Made by a program: the position numbers and the translations under genes. A stretch of DNA of 32,854 nucleotides from Parcubacteria bacterium C7867-008 (lineage in GTDB: Bacteria; Patescibacteriota; Minisyncoccia; Phycocordibacterales; Phycocordibacteraceae): contig LFCR01000005.1 of NCBI GenBank assembly GCA_001189215.1, positions 1 through 32,854 on the forward strand, given 5' to 3'. The notes beneath the pieces are model-generated. The model saw nothing but the letters and a program-made list of their open reading frames with translations. It was not told where the DNA came from and did no database searches. Shown piece by piece: positions 8,400 to 16,595 of the stretch (positions within the stretch are counted from its first letter, which is position 1; each line of letters starts with the position of its first letter).

Positions 8400-9446
8400 C
8401 TAGCCAACATGCGGGCAATGAATAGTTTGTTCCAAATCAGATTCAACCATAATTCGAACCAGGTCTTTGAATCCCGTGCGGGGCTCCCATCCAAGTATTT
8501 TCTTTGCTTTTGTTGCGTCACCTCGGAGATAACTAACCTCATTGGGTCGGAAATATCCTGGGTCAACTCGAACCCGCACAGTTCCTGTCTTTGAATCGAT
8601 ACCTACCTCATCAAGCCCAATCCCTTTCCACGTTATATCTACCCCAACGATCCGAAAAGCTTCTTCAACAAACTCACGTATTGTGTGTGTCTCTTCTGTG
8701 GCAATAACGAAATCATTTGGAGTGTCTTGCTGAAGCATCATCCATGCAGCTTCCATGTACTCTGGAGCAAATCCCCAATCTCGAGACGCATCAAGATTCC
8801 CTAATGTAATTGTGTCACGAGTACCTCGTACAATTTCCCCGATACTTAGAGTTACCTTTCTTGATACAAAGTTGAAACCGCGTCGAGGACTTTCGTGATT
8901 AAAAAGAATCCCATTAACAACAAACATACCGTAACTTTCACGATATATACGAGCGGTTTCAAAAGCATATAGCTTTGCAACACCATAAGGGCTTCTTGGT
9001 TTTAGCGGTGTTGTTTCATTTTGTGGGGCTGTAGTTTTGTCTCCAGAAAATAACTCTGAAGTTGAAGCTTGATATACCTTACACTTCAAGTCCAATGCTC
9101 TTATTGCTTCAAGAAGCGACAGTGTGCCTATTGCATCACATTGAGCAGTGTAAAACGGCAATTCAAACGAGACTTTAACATGGGACTGGGCAGCAAGATT
9201 ATATACCTCATCAGGCTGCACCTCTTTTAAGATTCTGATCAGTGAATTAATATCTGTCATATCTCCATAGTGCAGACCACGATCCCGTTGTTCTTCAGAC
9301 CCAAATATATGACTTATGTTTAATCGATTGAAGGTGCTTGAACGGCGAATTATGCCGTGAACCTCATACCCTTTACTGAGAAGTAGCTCAGCAAGATATG
9401 AACCATCTTGACCTGTAATTCCTGTAATAAGTGCTTTCTTTTTCAT
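8400..9446 (-). CDS. gmd: GDP-mannose 4,6-dehydratase
   Basis: The enzyme converts GDP-D-mannose to GDP-4-keto-6-deoxy-D-mannose in the cytoplasm with NADP. The 348-residue SDR has the Rossmann motif TGITGQDGSYLAE (8-20), IIRRSSTFN (32-40, NADP-phosphate and tetramer contacts), the STSELF active-site segment (128-133) and YxxxK at Y154/K158. It also has a HESPRRG-type substrate loop (ILFNHESPRRGFNFVSRK). Length and motifs match the family throughout. It sits directly downstream of a DegT aminotransferase gene (2-bp gap), which suggests the keto sugar is aminated to GDP-perosamine. No GDP-fucose synthase is seen in the window. Confidence 0.96.
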   Translation of the reverse strand: MKKKALITGITGQDGSYLAELLLSKGYEVHGIIRRSSTFNRLNISHIFGSEEQRDRGLHYGDMTDINSLIRILKEVQPDEVYNLAAQSHVKVSFELPFYTAQCDAIGTLSLLEAIRALDLKCKVYQASTSELFSGDKTTAPQNETTPLKPRSPYGVAKLYAFETARIYRESYGMFVVNGILFNHESPRRGFNFVSRKVTLSIGEIVRGTRDTITLGNLDASRDWGFAPEYMEAAWMMLQQDTPNDFVIATEETHTIREFVEEAFRIVGVDITWKGIGLDEVGIDSKTGTVRVRVDPGYFRPNEVSYLRGDATKAKKILGWEPRTGFKDLVRIMVESDLEQTIHCPHVG

Positions 9447-9448
9447 AG

Positions 9449-10573
9449 TTATGTCGCAAGGCTAGAAATTACTTCTCGAATTTGAGAGACCACGTATACT
9501 TGCTCCTCTTCAGTAATATCTGTGCCACTCGGTATATAGAACCCTTCCCGACCGGCTTCAGATGCAATTGGACAGTCTCCTGCCTGAACGAGACCGCGTT
9601 CAATGAATATTTCCTGGTCATTAAACGGGATAAAGTCTTCACGAGACTCAACGCCACGTGCCTGTAAATCCTTCATTAGTTTCGTACGCTTCCCTGCATA
9701 CTTACCTTCAAGACGCACATTGTACATCCACCACACACTCTTGGTGTCTGGTAACTCAGTTGGAAGGCGTAATCCTTCAATACCTGCAAGATGCTCGTTG
9801 TAGTACGCAGCCATAGTGCGCTTACGACTAAGTATCTCTTCAATGCGACCAAGTTGAGCAACCCCGATTGCAGCCTGGAGATTCGTAAGTCGATAATTGT
9901 ATCCAATATCTGCATGCATAAACTTGTTTGGTGAACCAAAGGCAAGAGCTTTCAAAGATCGTGCTCGTGCTGCGTGCTCTGGATTGTGCATGGTGAGCAT
10001 GCCTCCCTCTCCTGTAGTTATGATTTTGTTGGCATAGAAACTGAAGCATCCAATATCACCGAACGAACCTGCTTTCTTTCCTTTGTACTCTGCACCATGC
10101 GCTTCGGCAGCATCCTCAATAACATAGAGGTTGTGCTTCTTGGCGATAGCCATAATCGGATCCATGTCCGCCACCTGTCCATATATATGGACAACCAGAA
10201 TGGCTTTGGTACGCGGAGTGATCTTACTCTCGAGTAGTGCAGGATCCATATTCAGTGTGTCTGGTTCTGAATCTATAGCAACGGGTGTTGCTCCTTGATA
10301 CAAAATGGCAAAGAAGGTTGCCATGTTAGTGAAGGACGATGCAAGCACTTCGTCTCCAGGGCCGATCTTAAGTGTAGCTAGTGCAAGGTGAAGTGCAGCA
10401 GTACCACTACTTACCGTAACAGCATCTTCCGTACCGCAGAATGCAGCAAACTCTTTTTCGAATCGAGGAATGTAGGTACCGCTAAACCCTGAGATTTCAG
10501 TTCGGTTCAGCGCATCATTCACATATTCACTTTCCTCTTTGCCAAATAGTGGCTTCCCGACAGGTACGTACAT
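9449..10573 (-). CDS. DegT/DnrJ/EryC1/StrS aminotransferase, probable GDP-perosamine synthase
   Basis: This is a 374-residue PLP-dependent sugar aminotransferase. The PLP lysine is K183 in SFYANKIITTGEGG, and the EDAAEAHG segment (153-160) supplies the aspartate that contacts the cofactor. It has VSSGTAALHLAL (54-65) and GYNYRLTNLQAAIG (about 225-238). Because the lysine is present, it is not a ColD-type 3-dehydratase, which has histidine there. Overall it resembles RfbE/Per, which makes GDP-4-amino-4,6-dideoxymannose from the Gmd product with glutamate as amino donor. The adjacent gmd supports that role. The 4-amination product is inferred, not proven. No N-acetyl- or N-formyltransferase is seen nearby. 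Confidence 0.9.
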   Translation of the reverse strand: MYVPVGKPLFGKEESEYVNDALNRTEISGFSGTYIPRFEKEFAAFCGTEDAVTVSSGTAALHLALATLKIGPGDEVLASSFTNMATFFAILYQGATPVAIDSEPDTLNMDPALLESKITPRTKAILVVHIYGQVADMDPIMAIAKKHNLYVIEDAAEAHGAEYKGKKAGSFGDIGCFSFYANKIITTGEGGMLTMHNPEHAARARSLKALAFGSPNKFMHADIGYNYRLTNLQAAIGVAQLGRIEEILSRKRTMAAYYNEHLAGIEGLRLPTELPDTKSVWWMYNVRLEGKYAGKRTKLMKDLQARGVESREDFIPFNDQEIFIERGLVQAGDCPIASEAGREGFYIPSGTDITEEEQVYVVSQIREVISSLAT

Positions 10574-10578
10574 ATAGC

Positions 10579-10959
10579 TTAGGAAACGAGAGGAACTTCA
10601 AGACGGATTACGTCTTTCTCATAATCTCCGCCCTTACGAGGACCTTTCGTAAGCGAGAGTGTTGTTGAGGGCTCAAGTGCCTTGAGGGCATGATGTTCAC
10701 CAATCGGATGACGTACGAGATCTCCCGCTTTGATAATTGCCTTCTCAAGTTCGCCATCGTAACCGTCGCGTCCATAACACTCGAGACTCCCTGACAGGAC
10801 ATAATCCCACTGTTCGCTGTGCTCGTGGAAGTGGTTTGCACGTACCGCTCCAGTCTCATAGGTGATGTACGTAACTGCATCCACTTCTACGTGTGTAAGA
10901 ATGTCGCGGATCTCTCCACGTCCGTCAGTAAAGTTTGGGTCTTTGTGATGAATTTCCAT
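10579..10959 (-). CDS. Small cupin-domain protein, possible sugar-modifying enzyme
   Basis: This is a 126-residue single-domain cupin. The first cupin motif is visible as RANHFHEHSEQWDYVLSGSLE (about 40-60, with three His and one Glu/Gln) and the second as HPIGEHHALKAL (about 85-96). Such proteins bind a metal or a nucleotide sugar. In glycan operons they are often isomerases/epimerases (RmlC, FdtA-like) or regulators, but no RmlC catalytic signature is clear here. It lies 5 bp before the aminotransferase gene and 3 bp after a C-methyltransferase-like gene, so it probably acts on the same nucleotide sugar. Confidence 0.75.
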   Translation of the reverse strand: MEIHHKDPNFTDGRGEIRDILTHVEVDAVTYITYETGAVRANHFHEHSEQWDYVLSGSLECYGRDGYDGELEKAIIKAGDLVRHPIGEHHALKALEPSTTLSLTKGPRKGGDYEKDVIRLEVPLVS

Positions 10960-10962
10960 AGG

Positions 10963-12237
10963 CTATTGAATAGTTGGGGTTGGGATCGGAATAATAAACT
11001 TACCACCATTAGCAGTGAATTCACTGTTGTTGCGAATAATTTCTGGAGCAAAGTTCCAGGCAAGAAGAAGTGCATAATCAGGTTTCTTCTCCAAGAGCTT
11101 TGCATCGGCATATATAGGAATGTGTGCGCCCGGAGTAAATCGTCCTATCTTAAGCGGTGCTCGCTCAGTAGCGAATGCAACGTGTCGCTTAGTGAAACCA
11201 CAGTAGTTGAGAAGTGTCATGCCCTTTGCTGGGGTAGACACAAGAGCAATGGTCTTACCTTCTGAACGAATCTTTTCTACAAGGGTCATGAGATCTTCCC
11301 TGTTCTTCTCAACTTTCAGTGCAAATGCTTTGAGCATACTAATATCATGCAGTTTGGCCTCAGTTTCCTCTGCAAGAAGATCGTGAACACTATGATCAAT
11401 TTCACGCTGACCTTTCTTTCCAATGTATACGCGAAATGAACCGCCATGAATAGCAGACTTCTCAACAGCGAAGACTTCACGTCCAAACTGCTCTACGAAT
11501 GTAGTTACTGGTTTGAGTGAGAGATACGAGAGATGCTCATGATAGATAGTGTCGTATTCAAGATGCTCGATAAGAGTACCGAAATGTGGTGATTCGAATA
11601 TGAACACTCCATCATCAGTGAGAAGTGTGTCACATGCACTTAGTACAGAGTGTAGATCATCAATGTGTGCAAATACGTTCGTACCGACAATTACCGATGC
11701 CTTTCCGTGCTTCTCTGTAAGAAGATTTGCTGCATCGGGCCCAAAGAAATCACAGTAAGTTGGGATGCCGCGCTCATTAGCAATCTCAACAATGTTTGGC
11801 GCTGGATCTACACCTGCCACATCCATCCCAACATCCTTAAAAGATTGAAGTAGAGTGCCGTCGTTACTTCCTACATCAACCACAAGACTGTCCTTTTTTA
11901 GAGATAGTCGCTCAGCAACTGCTGCGGCAAATGCATCCCAGTGCTTCTTTCCAGTTGCCGTTGTAGAAGACTGATACGGGTAATCAAACTGATAGAGTAC
12001 GCGCGGATCAACCACGTGCGTTAGTTGTGAGAGTCCACAAGCGTTACACAGCATCACTCGTAGTGGATATGAAAGTTCTGGTAGATCTAGTTCTTCAGCG
12101 ACACGGAATTGGTCTGCCGGAGGAGTGTGCCCGAGATCAAGATACTCGATAAGATCAGCACTCTTACACATACGACACGCAGAAAGGGACCGACACAGGT
12201 CTTCAGTTCGTTCGCGTTGTACGTCTTTCATACTCAT
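10963..12237 (-). CDS. Sugar C-methyltransferase-like protein (NovU/TylC3 type)
   Basis: The 424-residue protein has three parts typical of the family. An N-terminal zinc-binding domain carries CxxC pairs at C21/C24 and C64/C67. A SAM-binding domain has VVDVGSNDGTLLQSF (about 119-133) and later FAHIDDLHSVL. The C-terminal Methyltransf_14 domain has STPAKGMTLLNYCGF (about 335-350). Characterised relatives methylate C3 of 4-keto deoxysugars. Here the likely substrate is a GDP-4-keto-6-deoxy sugar from Gmd, though that is inferred. If so, it would compete with or follow the aminotransferase step. The operon arrangement gives 11 bp to the upstream gene and 3 bp to the cupin gene. Confidence 0.87.
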   Translation of the reverse strand: MSMKDVQRERTEDLCRSLSACRMCKSADLIEYLDLGHTPPADQFRVAEELDLPELSYPLRVMLCNACGLSQLTHVVDPRVLYQFDYPYQSSTTATGKKHWDAFAAAVAERLSLKKDSLVVDVGSNDGTLLQSFKDVGMDVAGVDPAPNIVEIANERGIPTYCDFFGPDAANLLTEKHGKASVIVGTNVFAHIDDLHSVLSACDTLLTDDGVFIFESPHFGTLIEHLEYDTIYHEHLSYLSLKPVTTFVEQFGREVFAVEKSAIHGGSFRVYIGKKGQREIDHSVHDLLAEETEAKLHDISMLKAFALKVEKNREDLMTLVEKIRSEGKTIALVSTPAKGMTLLNYCGFTKRHVAFATERAPLKIGRFTPGAHIPIYADAKLLEKKPDYALLLAWNFAPEIIRNNSEFTANGGKFIIPIPTPTIQ

Positions 12238-12248
12238 ATCGTTTCAAA

Positions 12249-13088
12249 TTATGACTGTTTCTTTTCGACCAACTTCTCCCATATAGCTAGGTGGTCTTTG
12301 GTATATTTCTCCCACGTCCAGTCTGCTAGCTTTTGTTTTTGGAGCGTAGCAAAAATTGCATTCAGTTGGTCCTGCGTGGTAAACGGATGATCTACACCGC
12401 TATGGTTATGATACCCATCAAGAGGCGCAATAGTTTCAAGTCCAGCATTCATTGCATCGAGAAGTGCCATTGAACCCTGATCAAGAGCAAAGTACAGGTA
12501 GTACTTAGAATTCATAAGAATCTGATCTTGTACATCACGATCAAATTCAGCATGATATTCGATATTTAACCCTAGAGCTCGTAGTCCATCGACATCCCAG
12601 TTCTTGCCCATGATGCGGAAGATAAATCGTTTTGGATCTATCGTCTTCGCAAGTTCCGTAAGCATTGATTCACGCTTCACTCCATCTGGGTACACGTTGG
12701 TAAGGATTGCAATGGGAATCGGAACGACGTGTTCATCAACTGCAGGAAGCACATATGTTAGTTTGTCTTGTGGGAGTCCTTCTTTTATAAGCTCATCAAC
12801 CATTTGCTGGGACATACAGATACCCATATCTGCGGTCTTCATTCCCTCTTTGAGGAGATCCATTTTCGACTCTGTATTGAGATGCGTCACCATCAAGGTA
12901 TTGATGGAATCAACATGCTTATAACCAATATAGATGATGTGATGGTTGATATCGTACTTTGGATCTGGTACGTCGGTTACGACACTCTTAATCCCAAGCC
13001 TTTCTAGCTCTTCGTTCATTTTCCATGCGAACTTGCTCAAGATGCCGTTGGTAAATGCCATCTCATAGTTGACGAGGTTTACTTGCAT
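12249..13088 (-). CDS. Glycosyltransferase-like protein, head of the nine-gene operon
   Basis: The 279-residue protein is shorter than a full GT4 (about 350-400). It looks like a GT-B fold with a reduced N-terminal domain. Residues 1-110 contain MVTHLNTESKMDLLKEGMKTADMGICMS. Residues 140-279 resemble the GT-B donor domain: DPKRFIFRIMGKNWD, then YLYFALDQGSMALLDAMNAGLETIAPLDG in the position of the E-x7-E loop. It lacks the clear ExxxxxxxE pair, having DQGSMALLDAM instead. It is the first gene of the operon, after a 95-bp spacer with a terminator-like hairpin, a palindrome and a TACAAT box. Donor and acceptor are unknown. Confidence 0.6.
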   Translation of the reverse strand: MQVNLVNYEMAFTNGILSKFAWKMNEELERLGIKSVVTDVPDPKYDINHHIIYIGYKHVDSINTLMVTHLNTESKMDLLKEGMKTADMGICMSQQMVDELIKEGLPQDKLTYVLPAVDEHVVPIPIAILTNVYPDGVKRESMLTELAKTIDPKRFIFRIMGKNWDVDGLRALGLNIEYHAEFDRDVQDQILMNSKYYLYFALDQGSMALLDAMNAGLETIAPLDGYHNHSGVDHPFTTQDQLNAIFATLQKQKLADWTWEKYTKDHLAIWEKLVEKKQS

Positions 13089-13103
13089 ACGTACTTATTT
13101 CTT

Positions 13104-13109
13104 ATTGTA
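13104..13109 (-). promoter_or_regulatory. -10 box for the nine-gene operon
   Basis: TACAAT on the minus strand lies 15 nt before the ATG at 13088. No convincing -35 stands 17 bp upstream. A TTGTCA hexamer (13150-13155) further upstream could belong to an alternative promoter. Confidence 0.35.
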
Positions 13110-13120
13110 TCTTTGCTGTC

Positions 13121-13136
13121 TACCTATGTATAGGTA
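13121..13136. promoter_or_regulatory. 16-bp palindrome, possible operator
   Basis: TACCTATGTATAGGTA has 7-bp arms around a central GT. It lies just upstream of the TACAAT box of the nine-gene operon, where a regulator could bind. No regulator gene is seen in the window. Confidence 0.3.
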
Positions 13137-13157
13137 TAGATATAATTGACAAAAATA

Positions 13158-13175
13158 TTATTTCTCGGGAAATAA
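13158..13175 (-). terminator. AT-rich terminator-like hairpin
   Basis: A 7-bp inverted repeat TTATTTC/GAAATAA with a 4-nt loop lies 8 bp past the stop at 13184. It is followed on the minus strand by TATTTTTG. The stem is weak but the T-run is good. Confidence 0.5.
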
Positions 13176-13183
13176 GTATTTAA

Positions 13184-13798
13184 TTATCCAGCAGTAACAG
13201 GATACGGATGATACTCAAACATATCGGATGGATAAGTTTTTTTCATATAGTCACAAACATGAGGCCACTCCCAAATAAGTACCTTCTTCTTGCTGATACG
13301 TTCAAGAGTCTGCATTGCGTTGCGTGTGTCATCCGCATGATCAATGAAGAACATAAATACTGCACGGCAGTATGTTACATCCCACTGCTTTGTATGCTGC
13401 TCGAGCCAAGAGGCATTTGGAGATACGAGATCGAGTTGAAATACATCGAGACCACTTTCCTTTGCCTGCGCAACAAATTCTTCTGCAAGGTCTGCCCCTT
13501 GTATTGAGTAATAGGGTTTCAATTGCTCAACAAGTCTTCCATAGCCACATCCCGCCTCTAGAACTGTTTCGGGTGAATGACGATCGAGTGCAGCACGCAA
13601 TTCTTTAATTGTTGGGTGTTTATCAACGGCCGGAAGTTCTGCAATGCGTTTCTTGGTACCTAGGGTGTATTCCTTATCATCTACCCAATAGTGCTTATAT
13701 CCCGAGCGATGTCGTGGGAGTCGCTTATATGCGTATGCGCGAAACGGGGGGAGCTTGTATAGGAAGCTCAATATATGTAACCGGAGTTCAGCCTTCAT
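13184..13798 (-). CDS. Class I SAM-dependent methyltransferase
   Basis: The 204-residue protein has the SAM-binding motif VLEAGCGYGRLVEQL (about 79-93), then GADLAEEFVAQAKE and a late strand KKVLIWEWPHV. The basic N-terminus (LYKLPPFRAYAYKRLPRHRSG) may associate with membrane or nucleic acid. The substrate is unknown; the location in the glycan region suggests a sugar. It has its own TATAAT box 7 nt before the ATG, so although it is 33 bp after the Trp-rich gene it can be transcribed separately. A hairpin follows. Confidence 0.83.
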   Translation of the reverse strand: MKAELRLHILSFLYKLPPFRAYAYKRLPRHRSGYKHYWVDDKEYTLGTKKRIAELPAVDKHPTIKELRAALDRHSPETVLEAGCGYGRLVEQLKPYYSIQGADLAEEFVAQAKESGLDVFQLDLVSPNASWLEQHTKQWDVTYCRAVFMFFIDHADDTRNAMQTLERISKKKVLIWEWPHVCDYMKKTYPSDMFEYHPYPVTAG

Positions 13799-13805
13799 GT
13801 GAGAG

Positions 13806-13811
13806 ATTATA
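13806..13811 (-). promoter_or_regulatory. -10 box, leaderless start of methyltransferase gene
   Basis: A perfect TATAAT on the minus strand ends 7 nt before the ATG at 13798. The -35 region is weak. The distance predicts transcription starting at or next to the A of the start codon. Confidence 0.55.
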
Positions 13812-13831
13812 AATGCACGTGGCTGTTTTCC

Positions 13832-14530
13832 CTATTTCACTCCTCTAAGAAACGCATCACGCAATGCACGCATGCGTATATAAGGCGATTCCCAGAAGCG
13901 GAGCCATTTCCAAGCACCACTCCATGCGGAGATCATGGCTACTGAGCCGCTACGAGTTCTATTGCGAGTTCCTGCCAACAACCACTTCCAACCACCACTC
14001 CAGCCTTTTGTTGGGATCCACGCCCACTTACGAGCGCCTGCCCATGCCCACTTACGTGCAAACTGCATTGAAGCAACTCTCTGCTTTTCTCCAACAACAC
14101 TCCATGCGGTAGCAGCGCGATTATATAGGTCTTGCAGTGATTGAGATGGAATGGGAGTACCGTGTAATTCTTCTCGGTACAACGTTACTAACTCTTCACA
14201 GAATCCAAGTAACACATGGTCATTACGAATACCTCGTATATTTTTGAGACCATACGTACGATCTTCAAACTGCCAGAGAACAATATGTGCAGATAGCGCT
14301 GTTAGATCACTACCTACCGATACACGCTTTAAGAATGCTTCAGGAAAACGTGACGCATCTTCAGGAGATAGTTCACCGAGAATGGCGTCTTCCCACTGCC
14401 CTACTTCTTTGGGAATACCTAGAATGGCTTCATATGAAAAGCAATCAATACCATCCTTTCCGATAGGATGCTCTTGTAAGGATGCAAGTGCTTGATCCTT
14501 TTTCTTCTGATCGTTAAAAAATGCTTCCAT
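13832..14530 (-). CDS. Unknown protein with Trp-rich repeats
   Basis: I do not recognise this 232-residue protein. Residues 1-140 look like an ordinary helical domain (for example LGFCEELVTLYREELHG). Residues 143-213 contain 12 tryptophans (11 from residue 161 onward plus W143, counting each by eye) in short repeats. ARKWAWAG/ARKWAWIP are adjacent 8-residue copies (158-173), and WSGGWKWL (177-184) and WSGAWKWL (203-210) are 26 residues apart. Lys and Arg are interspersed, so the tail is cationic and aromatic, and could bind membrane or glycan. It is not the 20-residue choline-binding repeat. There is no signal peptide. It sits 5 bp after a GT9 gene in the same operon. Confidence 0.7.
   Translation of the reverse strand: MEAFFNDQKKKDQALASLQEHPIGKDGIDCFSYEAILGIPKEVGQWEDAILGELSPEDASRFPEAFLKRVSVGSDLTALSAHIVLWQFEDRTYGLKNIRGIRNDHVLLGFCEELVTLYREELHGTPIPSQSLQDLYNRAATAWSVVGEKQRVASMQFARKWAWAGARKWAWIPTKGWSGGWKWLLAGTRNRTRSGSVAMISAWSGAWKWLRFWESPYIRMRALRDAFLRGVK
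13908..14110. repeat. In-frame DNA repeats coding the Trp-rich tail
   Basis: A roughly 20-bp unit resembling TTCCAAxxACCACTCCA occurs near 13908, 13986 and 14088, spaced by multiples of three (about 78 and 102 bp). A separate 11-bp unit GCCCACTTACG occurs at 14022 and 14046, 24 bp apart. The near-identity at DNA level suggests recent internal duplication. Confidence 0.65.
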
Positions 14531-14535
14531 ACGAA

Positions 14536-15579
14536 TCAGTTATAACGTAAGAGTTCCGTAGCTGCACGTATACACGCTTGCACCGGAACATTGCCAAATG
14601 GTTTAAGTCTGCCTTCACGATGCGCATCTAAATACGCAAGATCGTCATGTGCCTCCTCATCTTCTTGGAGACGATATAAGACACGCGCCGCTGGATGATA
14701 AAACGGGAGCCAGTTGGCCGTGCCTTTGTGCGCAATAGCAAGTACAGGAACTTTAAGGAAACAAGCCAGGTGAGTGATACCGGTGTCCACGCCAATAAAT
14801 AACTTTGAACCACCAATAAGTGCACTGAGTTGCTTACCGTTCATCCCACACGCAGCGATACAACGCTCTGGTGCAGAGCTTTTCGTTATAAGTGTATTGA
14901 TCCATTCCTTTTCTGATGGAGATCCTGAAATAACAAATGTTAGTTCTTTATTGTGCGCCAAGAGAGCATTTAAGAATTCAAGTGCGGCATCGGGTTCAAA
15001 AGAACGTTTCTCGGATGAACCACGCGGATGGATAAACACATACTGCTTACCCTCTAGACCTAGAGTACAGACTATTTCAGTATCTGGTGTGATCTGTAAT
15101 GTGGGAGTTTGTTGCATATTCTCCTCTATCCCAAGTGCCACTGCAACTGAACGAAGAGTGTTCAAGAACGGGACATTTGTGTCGTATACAAGAGTTTTGG
15201 TATACAACTTCTTACTAAGTGAATCATCATCCTCAAATCCAATGAGGCAACTCCCTGGCATGCGCGTAAGAAGCCATGCGGTCCATTTAACCTGCCTTGG
15301 TACTCGTCCGGGTGTTGGTTGAAGTATGGCTAGTCGACCTGGCTGAATAAATTGTATGAGCGTAAAGATAGAAAATATCTTTGAACGAGCAACTTGAACC
15401 ACTCTAAGGAATGGGTACGAGCCAATAAAACCTTTCAAGAAACCTCTATTGCGTGGAATAAGTATGGTTATGTTCGGTGCAACACCACTCTTATGCAAGT
15501 GCTCAGCAAAGTAGACAGCCATTAGAAAATCTCCAATGGATCCATTCTGAAATAGAATTACTTCCTTGTATCGCTTCAT
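14536..15579 (-). CDS. Glycosyltransferase family 9 (heptosyltransferase-like)
   Basis: The 347-residue GT-B protein resembles ADP-heptose:LPS heptosyltransferases. It has the N-terminal NGSIGDFLMAVYFAEHL (about 12-28, the GxGD loop), FIHPRGSSEKRSFEP (about 185-199), SGSPSEKEW, and the highly typical FIGVDTGITHLACFLKVPVLAI (about 262-283). The enzyme adds a sugar from a nucleotide donor. Heptose is not implied, because the family also includes enzymes for other sugars and no heptose-synthesis genes are seen here. Its start overlaps the stop of the preceding GT4 gene by 4 bp, so translation is coupled. Confidence 0.87.
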   Translation of the reverse strand: MKRYKEVILFQNGSIGDFLMAVYFAEHLHKSGVAPNITILIPRNRGFLKGFIGSYPFLRVVQVARSKIFSIFTLIQFIQPGRLAILQPTPGRVPRQVKWTAWLLTRMPGSCLIGFEDDDSLSKKLYTKTLVYDTNVPFLNTLRSVAVALGIEENMQQTPTLQITPDTEIVCTLGLEGKQYVFIHPRGSSEKRSFEPDAALEFLNALLAHNKELTFVISGSPSEKEWINTLITKSSAPERCIAACGMNGKQLSALIGGSKLFIGVDTGITHLACFLKVPVLAIAHKGTANWLPFYHPAARVLYRLQEDEEAHDDLAYLDAHREGRLKPFGNVPVQACIRAATELLRYN

Positions 15580-16595
15580 ATCGTTTTTACCAGGCGATCC
15601 ATAAGAATCTCTAACCCTTCAGCCTTCGCAACTGCTTGCATGTGCGTACGTTGAGCATCTTGATCGTCAGCAGCTAATAGTCGAGAGAGTCTGAATGCAA
15701 GATCCGCTGCATCAGAGAAATAATATTGATCTCCGGCGCGCTCTTTAAAATCTTTGCTTCGTGCAAGCACCAAGCATCCACTTGCTGCTGCTTCGAATAA
15801 TGTCTTATCAAACATACCGCTCGGTGAACAGTTAACAAAAATACTGTGTCTATGAAACATCACCGGTACTTCTGTGTTTGGGACACCTGCCATAAACATA
15901 ACTGATCGATCTGGAAATTGACGCTGCACTCGCTGCTGCAACGTTGCATAGAATGATTCGTACGCAGGAAGTGGTGAGCCAATGAAGGTAGCGGTAAATG
16001 ATGTACCCTTCTTCTTAAGAATCTCAAGCGCATCAATTAATATCTCTGGGTGTTTGGACGGTGCCATGCGCGCAAGAAATAGTATGGACTCTCGCATGCG
16101 GCCCTCAAATATGGGGCTTGAGAACCGTTCTAAATCTACACCCACAGGCATAAGAACTGTTTTCTTGTATTTAGCCGTATATGAATCTTTCGAAGTGCAG
16201 AATACATTCTTACAGAACAACACTGCCAAATCTGTAAGCAACGAACCTGCATAGTGATTCCTCCAAAGGTATGCCGGCTTGTGTAGTAACTTCCATACCC
16301 ATCCAGCAACAAGGAGGTACTCCTGGTTCATGTGTATGAGCACACGGTCGTACTCATATCGCAGACTCAATGTCAGGATCAGAAAACGTAGCGCATACAC
16401 AAACGAAGGAGCTCTACCCTTCTCTTTACCAAGAGAGTGCACACGAACGTTCGCCGGTAGCGTGTGCCTACCCTCCTTTAAACAGATAACGGTAAGTTGA
16501 TCTGTACGTTTTGCTAGGCCTTCCACCCAACCGTGGTACACGCTGAGGGTTGGATCATCGAGATCCAATGCTTGTGTCACAAAGAGCAACTTCAT
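15576..16595 (-). CDS. Glycosyltransferase family 4
   Basis: A 339-residue GT-B glycosyltransferase. The donor domain reads SILFLARMAPSKHPEILIDALEIL (about 185-208) and FVNCSPSGMFDKTLFEAAASGCLVLARSKDF (about 265-295), with a SGMFDKTLFEA version of the E-x7-E loop in which the first Glu is replaced. The N-terminal domain (FVTQALDLDDPTLSVYHGWVEGL) lacks the GG loop of classical GT4, as in distant family members. It overlaps both neighbours by 4 bp (ATGA), so it is coupled to the GT9 and to the next GT4. Confidence 0.84.
   Translation of the reverse strand: MKLLFVTQALDLDDPTLSVYHGWVEGLAKRTDQLTVICLKEGRHTLPANVRVHSLGKEKGRAPSFVYALRFLILTLSLRYEYDRVLIHMNQEYLLVAGWVWKLLHKPAYLWRNHYAGSLLTDLAVLFCKNVFCTSKDSYTAKYKKTVLMPVGVDLERFSSPIFEGRMRESILFLARMAPSKHPEILIDALEILKKKGTSFTATFIGSPLPAYESFYATLQQRVQRQFPDRSVMFMAGVPNTEVPVMFHRHSIFVNCSPSGMFDKTLFEAAASGCLVLARSKDFKERAGDQYYFSDAADLAFRLSRLLAADDQDAQRTHMQAVAKAEGLEILMDRLVKTI

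Noticed and set aside
14774-15322. 182-residue plus-strand open frame
   Set aside because: It lies antisense to the GT9 gene and is rich in Ser/Arg as expected of a shadow frame.
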